From assembly GCA_016938395.1 (NCBI GenBank), contig JAFGUS010000118.1, positions 1 through 6,799 of the forward strand: DNA of 6,799 nt. The letters run 5' to 3'. Source of the stretch: Coriobacteriia bacterium (GTDB taxonomy: Bacteria > Actinomycetota > Coriobacteriia > Anaerosomatales > Anaerosomataceae). Each line of letters starts with the position of its first letter. The stretch's first letter is position 1. Positions 1 to 6,799 of this stretch are shown here, one piece after another. The position numbers were made by a program, and so were the translations under genes. Under the pieces are notes generated by a model. That model was not told where the DNA came from. It saw only the letters and a program-made list of their open reading frames with translations, and made no database searches.

Positions 1-7
1 AGGGATG

Positions 8-583
8 TCACCGAGACACCTCCTCGAGAGCGCCGGGTCCGAGCACGTACACGCGCGTTCGTGTCGGGTCGGTGTAAAGCCGGGCGGGCTCGGCCGTCAG
101 ACCCGCCCCGGCCGGACCCGGAAGTGCCCAAACGTCCATCGGGAATCCCACAGAGCGCTCGTGACGCTCGATAGCGGCTGCGACCTCACGTGGCAGGATG
201 GGATCGTACGCGACCGTCTTCACGCGGCCCGCGATGAACGGCGCCATCAGGCCCGGATTGAGCGTGATCGTCTGCTCGCCCTCGAACTCATCGGTCTCGA
301 GCGCGAGCAGCGTCCGGTACTCCGTGGGTAGCTGGAGCGTGGCCCGGTCACCGACCGCGGCACGCGCCGCGGACACGATGATGGGGTTGATCGCCCGAAC
401 ACGGCCAATGCGGGCTGCGACTTCTTCGAGACTCTGCGCGACGAAGGGTGCGGGGGCCGGTTGGAGTGCGCCGTGCCGTGCCACGTCCATCGCCAGGGGC
501 ACGACGAGCACCGCGAACGCGGCAAGGATGATGATCGGCGACACGCGGTATACGCGCGGCGCCGAGCGGCGTGCCGTGGTCAC
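8..583 (-). CDS. Hypothetical membrane-anchored protein, 191 aa
   Basis: I do not recognise a family. The GTG start at 583 is chosen because AGGGAG lies 8 nt upstream (592-597); the TGA stop is at 8-10, so the gene is complete. After a short basic N-terminus (TTARRSAPR), residues about 15-32 form one hydrophobic segment (PIIILAAFAVLVVPLAM), either a signal anchor or an uncleaved signal peptide. No Cys lipobox is seen. The remaining ~155 residues are soluble, with few Cys and no obvious catalytic motif, and are probably extracytoplasmic. The gene starts 36 nt after the ahbD stop on the same strand with no terminator between, so it is probably the last gene of the hemB-ahbD transcript. A role in heme handling or maturation would be a guess from position only. 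Codon use and GC content look like those of its neighbours. Confidence 0.75.
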   Translation of the reverse strand: MTTARRSAPRVYRVSPIIILAAFAVLVVPLAMDVARHGALQPAPAPFVAQSLEEVAARIGRVRAINPIIVSAARAAVGDRATLQLPTEYRTLLALETDEFEGEQTITLNPGLMAPFIAGRVKTVAYDPILPREVAAAIERHERSVGFPMDVWALPGPAGAGLTAEPARLYTDPTRTRVYVLGPGALEEVSR

Positions 584-619
584 CAGACGTGCTCCCTCCC
601 CATTGCCGCACGTATCAGG

Positions 620-2116
620 CTATTCCCCGGAGTGGCCCGTCTCGCACTCGCCCGTCCAGCCCGGCGGCTCGTAGATGCAGTACGGCTCGGCCTCCAGGTA
701 GTCGCCGGTGAGCTCGAGCGCACGCGCGCGGCACCCGCCGCAGACGGCCTTGTACTCACACGCGCCGCACTTACCCTTGAGAAGCGAGTAGTCCCGCAGC
801 TCGTTGAACACCTTGCTCTCGGTCCAGATCTGGCTGAACGGCTGCTCCTTGACGTTGCCGAGTTGCATGTCGAAGTAGCCGCACGGCTGGATATCGCCGG
901 TGTGGCTGATGAAGCAGAACGTGATGCCGCCGAGGCAGCCGCGCGTCATCGCATCCAGGCCGTACTCCTCGCGGGTGACCTTCTTGCCTTCGGCCTTGGC
1001 GAGCTGCCGGATGATCCGGTAGTAGTGCGGCGAGTCGGTGGGCTTGAAGTGAAGCGGGCTCGTCTTCTGACGGTGGTAAGCCCAGGTGAGCACGCGCTCG
1101 TACTCCTCGGGCGGGAGTTCCTGCTCGAGCAGGTCGCTGCCGCGACCGGTGGGCACGAGCATGAAGATGTGGAACGCGTCCACGCCGAGTGATTCGGCCA
1201 GGTCGTGGATCTCGTCGATGAGGTGCGCATTGAGAGTGGTGACCGTCGTGTTGATCTGCACGCCCACACCATGGCGCTTGGCCATCTTGATGCCCTCAAT
1301 CGACTGGTCGAAGCAGCCAGGCTGGCCGCGGAAGCTGTCGTGACCCTCGGCCGTGGGGAAGTCGATGCTCACCGAGATACGCGGGATCTTGTGGGAGGCC
1401 ATCTTCGCGGCGATGTCCTCGGTGATGAGCGTGGCGTTGGTGCCGATGACCGGCATGGCGCCCTTCTCGTGGCAGTAGTCGATGATCTCCCAGATGTCGG
1501 GGCGCATGAGAGGCTCCCCGCCAGTGAGAATGATGATCGGGTTGCTGATGGTGACGATGTCGTCGATGACGCCCTTGATCTCATCGAGCGACAGCTCGCC
1601 GTGATAGTGGCCGAACTCGGCCGCGGCGCGGCAGTGCGCGCACGACAGGTTGCAGCTGCGCGTGATCTCCCACGCGATGATGCGCGGCGCCTTGATGCCG
1701 GTGCGCTCCTCGTACGCGAGTGCCGCCGGCCCGCCGCCCGGGCGGAAGCCGACCGAGCGGGCGCCGCCGTGACGCTGGCGGTCGCCCGCCCCCGGGCCGC
1801 CCGGCACGCCCGCGGGATGACCGACCGGGTGACCTGCGCTCGTAGCCTCCGGACGTGACTCGCTCCGGTCACCCGGTCGGGGCACGCCCGCGGGGTGGCC
1901 AGACTGCGGGGGAAGGCTCGAGCGTTCCGCTTCCGAAGGCCGAACGCGAGTGCCTTCCCCCGCGCCCTGGCCGAGCGCGATCCCGACGCCGTCAGTGCCG
2001 CACGGCGCCATCGCGTCAGCAAGCTCCTGCTCGTCGATCGTCGGCCGGTCGTCCCCAAACTCGCCTTCGAGCTCGAGGTCCGGCCGCGCGTCGGCGTTGC
2101 CTACGTTGTCAGCCAT
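620..2116 (-). CDS. ahbD: AhbD-like radical SAM/SPASM heme b synthase with an N-terminal extension
   Basis: Predicted to convert Fe-coproporphyrin III to heme b by radical oxidative decarboxylation of two propionates to vinyls, the last step of the siroheme-dependent heme pathway. Seen: the radical SAM motif CNLSCAHC (C155, C159, C162) followed by RAAA, which is typical of AhbD rather than AhbC; GGEP at 199-202; VPTGRG near 321; PHYYRI near 363. The C-terminal SPASM-type cysteines are C394, C412, then C450/C453/C459/C462 (CX2CX5CX2C) and C480, for auxiliary Fe-S binding. The ATG at 2116 directly follows the hemB TAG (no gap), with AAGGAAGG 7 nt upstream, so translation is probably coupled to hemB. 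At 498 aa it is about 100 longer than expected. Residues 1-38 are acidic, and about 39-130 are a Gly/Pro/Arg/Ser-rich, probably disordered stretch containing palindromic DNA. The catalytic domain starts near residue 138. Other NirJ-like or SPASM enzymes are the main alternative. Confidence 0.83.
   Translation of the reverse strand: MADNVGNADARPDLELEGEFGDDRPTIDEQELADAMAPCGTDGVGIALGQGAGEGTRVRPSEAERSSLPPQSGHPAGVPRPGDRSESRPEATSAGHPVGHPAGVPGGPGAGDRQRHGGARSVGFRPGGGPAALAYEERTGIKAPRIIAWEITRSCNLSCAHCRAAAEFGHYHGELSLDEIKGVIDDIVTISNPIIILTGGEPLMRPDIWEIIDYCHEKGAMPVIGTNATLITEDIAAKMASHKIPRISVSIDFPTAEGHDSFRGQPGCFDQSIEGIKMAKRHGVGVQINTTVTTLNAHLIDEIHDLAESLGVDAFHIFMLVPTGRGSDLLEQELPPEEYERVLTWAYHRQKTSPLHFKPTDSPHYYRIIRQLAKAEGKKVTREEYGLDAMTRGCLGGITFCFISHTGDIQPCGYFDMQLGNVKEQPFSQIWTESKVFNELRDYSLLKGKCGACEYKAVCGGCRARALELTGDYLEAEPYCIYEPPGWTGECETGHSGE
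1803..1897 (-). repeat. Palindromic unit flanked by direct repeats inside ahbD
   Basis: Perfect 14-bp inverted repeats CCGACCGGGTGACC (1821-1834) and GGTCACCCGGTCGG (1867-1880) are separated by 32 nt. A direct repeat GGCACGCCCGCGGG(A/G)TG lies at 1803-1819 and 1881-1897 (16 of 17 identical), abutting the inverted repeats on both sides. The repeat period is 78 bp, exactly 26 codons, so the ahbD frame is kept. In protein the direct repeats give HPAGVP twice (residues about 74-79 and 100-105). The layout resembles a small inserted palindrome with duplicated flanks, or a segmental duplication. Whether copies exist elsewhere in the genome cannot be seen here. Confidence 0.7.
1897..1972 (-). repeat. 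76-bp imperfect palindrome inside ahbD
   Basis: Two 31-nt arms (1897-1927 and 1942-1972) are collinear inverted copies around a 14-nt centre (1928-1941). Perfect blocks are GGCCAG/CTGGCC (6 bp), GCGGGGGAAGGC/GCCTTCCCCCGC (12 bp) and GCGTTC/GAACGC (6 bp), separated by symmetric 3x3 and 4x4 mismatched patches. The centre contains CTTC-C-GAAG. It encodes residues about 49-74 of AhbD and lies about 145 nt after the start codon. It shares its first base with the end of the neighbouring direct repeat. It could be a REP- or MITE-like palindromic element, or an mRNA hairpin; the sequence alone does not decide. Confidence 0.72.
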
Positions 2117-3305
<1,189 letters not shown>

Positions 3306-3338
3306 ATCTGCCACACCCGACCTGGGGCCGAATGCAGA

Positions 3339-3372
3339 TGTATACAATGCCGAGCGATGCTCGCTTTGTCAA
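3339..3372 (-). promoter_or_regulatory. Probable promoter of tRNA-Ala
   Basis: A consensus -35 TTGACA lies at 3367-3372 (minus strand). With 17-bp spacing the -10 is CATTGT (3344-3349), a weak match; the overlapping TATACA (3339-3344) is a better hexamer but 22 bp away. The AT-richer TTGTATACAT block stands out in this GC-rich region. A 5-bp inverted repeat CGAGC-GAT-GCTCG (3351-3363) lies in the spacer. The tRNA 5' end is about 30 nt downstream. The same promoter may feed hemB-ahbD if the hairpin after the tRNA leaks. Confidence 0.55.
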
Positions 3373-3398
3373 TCGGCCCCGGGCGCCACCCACGCGGC

Positions 3399-3415
3399 TG
3401 CCGAAACCCTCGGCA
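3399..3415 (-). terminator. Weak hairpin after hemD
   Basis: On the minus strand TGCCGA pairs with TCGGCA (6 bp, 5-nt loop GGGTT), about 40 nt after the hemD stop and before the tRNA promoter. It lacks a U-run, so it is only a possible end for the hemA-hemC-hemD transcript. The rest of the 3306-3452 gap shows nothing beyond this, a short GC palindrome near 3441-3451 and the tRNA promoter. Confidence 0.25.
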
Positions 3416-3452
3416 CGCACGTCGCACGCGCCGTCACGCAGCCCGCCGGGCA

Positions 3453-4232
3453 TCACGCCCCGAGAGCCGCGAAGTGCTGGCCGAGCGCCTGCACGAGCGC
3501 CGGCACGGTGTACTCGGAGGGCTCCACCGCAACGTCCATACCCAGCTCGCGCGCCGTGGCCGCGGTGACCGGTCCGATGCACGCCACCACCATACCGCTG
3601 AGGTCGATTTCCGCCGTCAGGCGGGCGAACTCGCGCACGGTCGATGACGACGTGAACGTGACCGCGTCGGCCTCGCCTGCGGCGAGCCGCGCGAGCACCT
3701 CCGGGTCGCCCGCTCCGCCCACCGTGCGGTACACCGGGACCACGTCCACGCGGGCACCGCGGGCCGCCAGCTCCTCGGGAAGCACCTCTCGCGCTTCAAG
3801 CGCTCGCGGGATGAGTACCCGCGTGCCCTCGCCCACGCCGCGGACGCACAGCCCCTCGATCAGACCCTCGCCCACATACTCGTCAGGCACGAAGTCGGGC
3901 CGGATGCCGTGGCTGCCGAGCGCCTCGGCGGTCGCCGGACCCACGGCCGCCACACGCATGCCGTGGAGTGCCCGGGCGTCCTTGTCAACGAGCGCCATCT
4001 GCGCGAAGAACCGCTCCACCGCGTTCGCGGACGTGAAGACCACCCACGAGTAGACGTCGAGGCGGCGGATCGCATCGTCGGCAGGCCCGAAGTCCTCGGG
4101 GTCGACGATCTTGATAGCAGGGAACACGAGCACCTCGGCGCCCGCGTCTTCGAGCAGCGCCACGAGCGGACGTGCCTGTGTGGCCGCCCGGGTCACGACC
4201 ACCCGTCTTCCTGCAAGCGGCATCGCGTCCAT
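3453..4232 (-). CDS. hemD: Uroporphyrinogen-III synthase
   Basis: Cyclises hydroxymethylbilane with inversion of ring D to give uroporphyrinogen III, the branch-point of heme, siroheme and cobalamin synthesis. The protein is 259 aa, a normal length for a stand-alone enzyme. HemD is poorly conserved; the recognisable pieces are LAGRRVVVTRAATQA (6-20), the VVFTSANAVERF motif (64-75), VAAVGPATAEAL (94-105), RVLIPRALEAREVLPEEL (138-155), VVPVYRT (164-170), VTFTSSSTVREF (191-202) and CIGPVTAATARELG (218-231). The two repeated halves match the bilobal fold. There is no fused uroporphyrinogen methyltransferase domain, unlike the CobA-HemD fusions common in other anaerobes. ATG 4232 is chosen over GTG 4250 because GGAGGGG lies 5 nt before it. 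It follows hemC by 14 nt. Confidence 0.95.
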   Translation of the reverse strand: MDAMPLAGRRVVVTRAATQARPLVALLEDAGAEVLVFPAIKIVDPEDFGPADDAIRRLDVYSWVVFTSANAVERFFAQMALVDKDARALHGMRVAAVGPATAEALGSHGIRPDFVPDEYVGEGLIEGLCVRGVGEGTRVLIPRALEAREVLPEELAARGARVDVVPVYRTVGGAGDPEVLARLAAGEADAVTFTSSSTVREFARLTAEIDLSGMVVACIGPVTAATARELGMDVAVEPSEYTVPALVQALGQHFAALGA

Positions 4233-4246
4233 GCATACCCCTCCGG

Positions 4247-5218
4247 TCACGTGCCGAGGAGCGAGTCCACGCTCCCGTCGGGCGCGACCTCGCGGATCTC
4301 GGCCAAGATCTCGTCGGCGCCGAGCGCGCGCAGCCGCTCCACCATCGCGGTGCCGAGAGCCTCCGGCTCGCCTGCATCACCGCAGAGCTGCTCGCGGATG
4401 ATGCGCGTGCCGTCCACCGAACCCACCATCGCGTCCATCACGAGCGTACCCTCTTCGTAGCGCGCGTACGCACCGATCGGCACCTGGCAGCCACCCTCGA
4501 GCGAGCGCATGACCACCCGCTCGGCGGTCACGCACTCCATCGTCTCGGGATGGCCGATCTGCTCCATCACGTGCAGCATGAACTCGTCGTCCTCGCGGAT
4601 CTCCACGCCGATGGCGCCCTGGCCTACGGCCGGCACCATCTGCGTCACGGGCACGTAGCTCGTGATGCGGTCGGCCCAGCCCATGCGCGTGATGCCCGCC
4701 GAGGCGAGCACGACCGCGTCCACCTCACCGGTCTCGGCCTTGCGCATGCGCGTGTCGAGGTTGCCGCGGACGTCCACGATCTCAAGGTCCGGCCGAAGGT
4801 GCACGGCCTGGGAACGGCGCCTGAGGCTCGAGGTGCCGAGCTTCGCGCCCTCAGGCAGCGTGGTGAGGTCGTAACCGGCGCCGGAGACGAGCACGTCGCG
4901 CGGATCCACGCGCTCGGGCATCGCGGCGATCACGCAGCCGTCGGGCAGCTCCGTGGGCACATCCTTCATCGAGTGGACACACAGGTCCACCGTGCCGGCG
5001 AGCAGTTCGACCTCGAGCTCCTTGGTGAACAGACCCTTGCCGCCCACCTTGGCAAGCGGTACGTCGAGGATCTTGTCGCCTGTCGTCTTGATGACCTTGA
5101 GCGTCACCGGCAGCCCGGTGACCTCTTCGAGGCGCGCCTTGATGTACTCGGACTGCCACAGCGCAAGCTTGCTGCCGCGTGTGCCGATGACAAGTCCGTT
5201 ACGCTCCGCAGTCGCCAA
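4247..5218 (-). CDS. hemC: Hydroxymethylbilane synthase (porphobilinogen deaminase)
   Basis: Polymerises four porphobilinogens to hydroxymethylbilane using a covalent dipyrromethane cofactor. With the chosen start the protein is 323 aa, near the family norm. Motifs: LVIGTRGSKLALWQ (9-22); KVGGKGLFTKELE (57-69); VHSMKDVPTELP (81-92), whose D86 matches the catalytic aspartate; GTSSLRRRSQ (128-137); VRGNLDTR (150-157); AVGQGAIGVE (197-206); and LEGGCQVPIGAYA (240-252), where C244 is the cofactor attachment site. The only sensible start near the conserved N-terminus is TTG at 5218, preceded by AGGGGAG 4 nt upstream; no ATG or GTG occurs nearby in frame. It overlaps the end of hemA by 20 nt, implying translational coupling. 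The upstream in-frame extension toward 5575 is Arg/Ser-rich shadow sequence inside hemA. Confidence 0.96.
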   Translation of the reverse strand: MATAERNGLVIGTRGSKLALWQSEYIKARLEEVTGLPVTLKVIKTTGDKILDVPLAKVGGKGLFTKELEVELLAGTVDLCVHSMKDVPTELPDGCVIAAMPERVDPRDVLVSGAGYDLTTLPEGAKLGTSSLRRRSQAVHLRPDLEIVDVRGNLDTRMRKAETGEVDAVVLASAGITRMGWADRITSYVPVTQMVPAVGQGAIGVEIREDDEFMLHVMEQIGHPETMECVTAERVVMRSLEGGCQVPIGAYARYEEGTLVMDAMVGSVDGTRIIREQLCGDAGEPEALGTAMVERLRALGADEILAEIREVAPDGSVDSLLGT

Positions 5219-6569
5219 AGCTCTCCCCTGTCTCCTTCTGCTGTTCGACGATCTCGCGCGCCCGCATGTTGAGCAGGTTGCGGATGGCGGCCGGCCCATG
5301 ACGGTCTTCGCTGTCCTCGAGGCCGTAGAGCGCGCGCGCGACGTCCATGTAGACGTAGCCCTCCTTGCCCGAGGCGGCCTTCTTGAGACGCGCCGTGGGC
5401 CCGTGGAGCATCTTGTTGACGATCGCGCAGGAGAGCGCCTCCACGGTCGCGCGCTCCTTGTCCGAGAGGTCGAGCCGTTTGAGCGCCTTCTCGAGTTCCA
5501 TGCGGCGGATGACCTCGGCTTTGGCGCGGATGGCCGCCACAGTGGGCACCACCTCCATCGACTCGATCCACGCAAGGAACGTCGCGATCTCCTCGTCGAT
5601 GATGCCCTCGGCCCGGCGGGCCTCGATCATGCGCTCCTCGAGGTTGGACTCCACCACGCCCGAGAGGTCATCTATGTCGTAGAGGAACACGCCGCGCAGG
5701 TCGTTGACGCCCGGGTCGATGTCGCGCGGCACGGCGATGTCGATGAGGAAGAGCGGGCGTCCGCGGTGCTTGATCGCGGGCGCGAGGTCGGCCCTGGTGA
5801 TGACGTAGTCGGTTGCCGCCGTCGACGAGATCACGATGTCCGCACGGGCAATGCCCTCGTAGAGGCGGTCGTACGGTAGGGCCGTTCCGTTGAACTGCGC
5901 CGCCATCTCCTCGGCACGCGCGTGGGTGCGGTTGACGACGAGCACCTCGGACACGCCGTTGCTCACCAGGTGGCGCGCGGTGAGTTCGCTCATCTTGCCG
6001 GCGCCGAGGATGAGGATGGCGCGGCCGGCGAGCGAGTCGAAGACCCTCTTGCCCAACTCGACCGCGGCGTAGCTGATGGAGACGGCGGACTCGCCTATGG
6101 CGGTCTCGGTACGCACGCGCTTGCCGAGCTCGAAGCTCTGGCGGAAGAGCTTGTTGAACGCCCGGCCGGTGGCCCCGGCGTTGAAGGCGTGCTCGTAGGC
6201 TTCCTTCACCTGACCGAGAATCTGCGCCTCGCCCACCACCATCGAGTCGAGGGACGCCACCACCCGGAACAGGTGCCGAACCACCGGCTCGCCGGTGACG
6301 ATGTAGAGGTAGCGCACCAGGTGGTGGCGATCGAGACCGTGGTAGTCGGCGAGGAAGTCGAGGATCGCGTCCACGCCCCCGTCCTCGCTTGCCGCGACCG
6401 CGTAGAGCTCGGTGCGATTGCAGGTGGAGAGGATCACCGCCTCGGCGATCTGGTCGCCGTGCGTGAGTTGCGAGAGCGCCTCGACCTGCGAGGAGGCCGG
6501 GAAGGTGAGCTTCTCGCGGATCTCGATAGGAGCGGTCTTATGGCTGAGGCCGACCACGACAAGGTGCAT
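5199..6569 (-). CDS. hemA: Glutamyl-tRNA reductase
   Basis: NADPH-dependent reduction of Glu-tRNA(Glu) to glutamate-1-semialdehyde, the first and usually rate-limiting step of C5-pathway tetrapyrrole synthesis. The protein is 456 aa. Seen: HLVVVGLSHKTAPIEIREKL (2-21); ILSTCNRTELY (46-56), with catalytic C50; H99 in RHLFRVVASLDSMVVGEAQILGQ (98-120); a NADPH-binding Rossmann glycine motif, LILGAGKMSE (186-195); VVNRTHARAEEMA (211-223); ISSTAATDYVI (247-257); LFLIDIAVPRDIDP (273-286); and a helical C-terminal dimerisation region after about 310. ATG 6569 is chosen because the conserved sequence begins there. The upstream in-frame extension (to TTG 6677) lies in the structured leader and has no family similarity. 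The Shine-Dalgarno is weak (GAAG 8 nt, GGAAG 13 nt upstream), unlike the strong sites of hemB, hemD and ahbD, consistent with control at the leader. Confidence 0.97.
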   Translation of the reverse strand: MHLVVVGLSHKTAPIEIREKLTFPASSQVEALSQLTHGDQIAEAVILSTCNRTELYAVAASEDGGVDAILDFLADYHGLDRHHLVRYLYIVTGEPVVRHLFRVVASLDSMVVGEAQILGQVKEAYEHAFNAGATGRAFNKLFRQSFELGKRVRTETAIGESAVSISYAAVELGKRVFDSLAGRAILILGAGKMSELTARHLVSNGVSEVLVVNRTHARAEEMAAQFNGTALPYDRLYEGIARADIVISSTAATDYVITRADLAPAIKHRGRPLFLIDIAVPRDIDPGVNDLRGVFLYDIDDLSGVVESNLEERMIEARRAEGIIDEEIATFLAWIESMEVVPTVAAIRAKAEVIRRMELEKALKRLDLSDKERATVEALSCAIVNKMLHGPTARLKKAASGKEGYVYMDVARALYGLEDSEDRHGPAAIRNLLNMRAREIVEQQKETGESFGDCGA

Positions 6570-6616
6570 CAGGATCGCTTCGCTTCCGTTGCAGGCTCTG
6601 AGAGACAAGGGATCCG

Positions 6617-6639
6617 CCGTGCGGTCCCTGAGGGCACGG
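6617..6639 (-). other. Hairpin in hemA leader
   Basis: CCGTGC (6634-6639) and GCACGG (6617-6622) form a 6-bp stem on an 11-nt loop that itself contains CCTCAGGG. It lies 2 nt after the last arm of the interleaved repeats and about 50 nt before the hemA ATG. No U-run follows, so it is not an intrinsic terminator. Confidence 0.5.
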
Positions 6640-6641
6640 TA

Positions 6642-6737
6642 CGCCCCCGCCGGTGCGGTGCATTGTTGTTCAGGCAAGCAGGCCCGGCGGGGGCGATGTC
6701 GTGTGCTATTGAGCGCACCACCTGAGCTTGCCTGAAC
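6642..6737 (-). promoter_or_regulatory. Candidate structured hemA leader RNA (interleaved inverted repeats, possible pseudoknot)
   Basis: On the minus strand, arm A is GTTCAGGCAAGC (6726-6737) and its perfect complement A' is GCTTGCCTGAAC (6668-6679). Arm B is CGCCCCCGCCGG (6684-6695) and its perfect complement B' is CCGGCGGGGGCG (6642-6653). The order is A-B-A'-B', so the two 12-bp stems interlock: either an H-type pseudoknot (loops of 30, 4 and 14 nt) or two competing hairpins. The 30-nt loop contains a further GTGC/GCAC hairpin (6703-6718), and AGG/CCT can extend stem A after a 2-nt bulge. Arm A begins at the predicted transcription start. I recognise no cobalamin box, T-box or other known riboswitch signature. 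A DNA-level alternative is that A and A' are paired protein-binding sites. Confidence 0.6.
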
Positions 6738-6743
6738 GTGATC

Positions 6744-6772
6744 ATCATATCATCCGGTCTAACGGCTTTCGA
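6744..6772 (-). promoter_or_regulatory. Predicted hemA promoter
   Basis: On the minus strand the -10 is TATGAT (6744-6749, 5 of 6 to consensus) and the -35 is TCGAAA (6767-6772, 4 of 6), with a 17-bp spacer. The AT-rich GATGATATGATGATC block stands out in GC-rich sequence. The predicted start falls near 6737-6739, at the first base of leader arm A, about 170 nt upstream of the hemA ATG. Upstream of this (6773-6799) nothing further is seen. Confidence 0.5.
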
Positions 6773-6799
6773 GGCCGAGGCGCCCGGGTGGCAGCGTGC

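Noticed and set aside
3324..3380. 8-bp inverted repeat GGGGCCGA (3324-3331) / TCGGCCCC (3373-3380) around the tRNA promoter
   Set aside because: It is short and GC-rich in a GC-rich genome. It could be chance and I see no operator class to assign.
4172..5272. Long open frame on the plus strand opposite hemC and hemD
   Set aside because: Same reason: the composition mirrors the opposite-strand coding frames and no family motif is seen.
6538..6663. Short upstream ORF (41 aa) from ATG 6663 overlapping the hemA start
   Set aside because: No Shine-Dalgarno sequence precedes it and the ATG sits in the linker between arms A' and B'. It is probably chance.
6570..6677. 36-residue N-terminal extension of HemA from TTG 6677
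   Set aside because: It lies inside the structured leader, has no ribosome binding site and no family similarity. The conserved HemA N-terminus begins at 6569.
6570..6740. Cobalamin riboswitch or T-box upstream of hemA
   Set aside because: Both could make sense biologically, but no GCCACTG-like B12 box, T-box TGGNACCGCG or terminator U-run was found.

Overview
The window looks like a chromosomal segment of a high-GC, probably anaerobic Gram-positive bacterium, most likely an actinobacterial lineage such as Coriobacteriia. This placement is inferred from base composition, GTG and TTG starts, strong AGGAGG-type ribosome binding sites and the gene content, not from a database match. All supported genes lie on the minus strand, so the biological order runs from the right edge to the left.

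Reading in that direction: a sigma-70-like promoter (about 6744-6772); a roughly 170-nt structured 5' leader; hemA (5199-6569); hemC (4247-5218, TTG start overlapping hemA by 20 nt); hemD (3453-4232); a 147-nt gap with a tRNA promoter; tRNA-Ala(CGC) (3230-3305); a terminator-like hairpin; hemB (2117-3100); ahbD, a radical SAM/SPASM heme synthase (620-2116, start codon abutting the hemB stop); and a small membrane-anchored protein of unknown function (8-583).

Together, HemA makes glutamate-1-semialdehyde from Glu-tRNA, HemB makes porphobilinogen, HemC makes hydroxymethylbilane and HemD makes uroporphyrinogen III. AhbD is the last enzyme of the siroheme-dependent heme route, converting Fe-coproporphyrin III to heme b. 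HemL, the sirohydrochlorin/siroheme steps and AhbA, AhbB and AhbC are needed too but are not in the window. No gene of the classical protoporphyrin branch is visible.

Two non-coding or architectural signals stand out. First, the hemA leader holds two perfect 12-bp inverted repeats in interleaved order (A-B-A'-B'), which can form a pseudoknot or two mutually exclusive hairpins. It begins at the predicted transcription start, so it is a candidate cis-regulatory RNA of the first committed step of tetrapyrrole synthesis. Second, the N-terminal part of ahbD carries an unusual Gly/Pro/Arg-rich extension. Its DNA consists largely of two adjacent palindromic elements: a 76-bp imperfect palindrome, and a 60-bp inverted-repeat unit flanked by 17-bp direct repeats with a 78-bp period. 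This resembles in-frame insertion of small palindromic repeats into a protein gene.

No stretch over 300 bases lacks a gene. The longest is the 230-nt hemA upstream region (6570-6799), which is annotated below.
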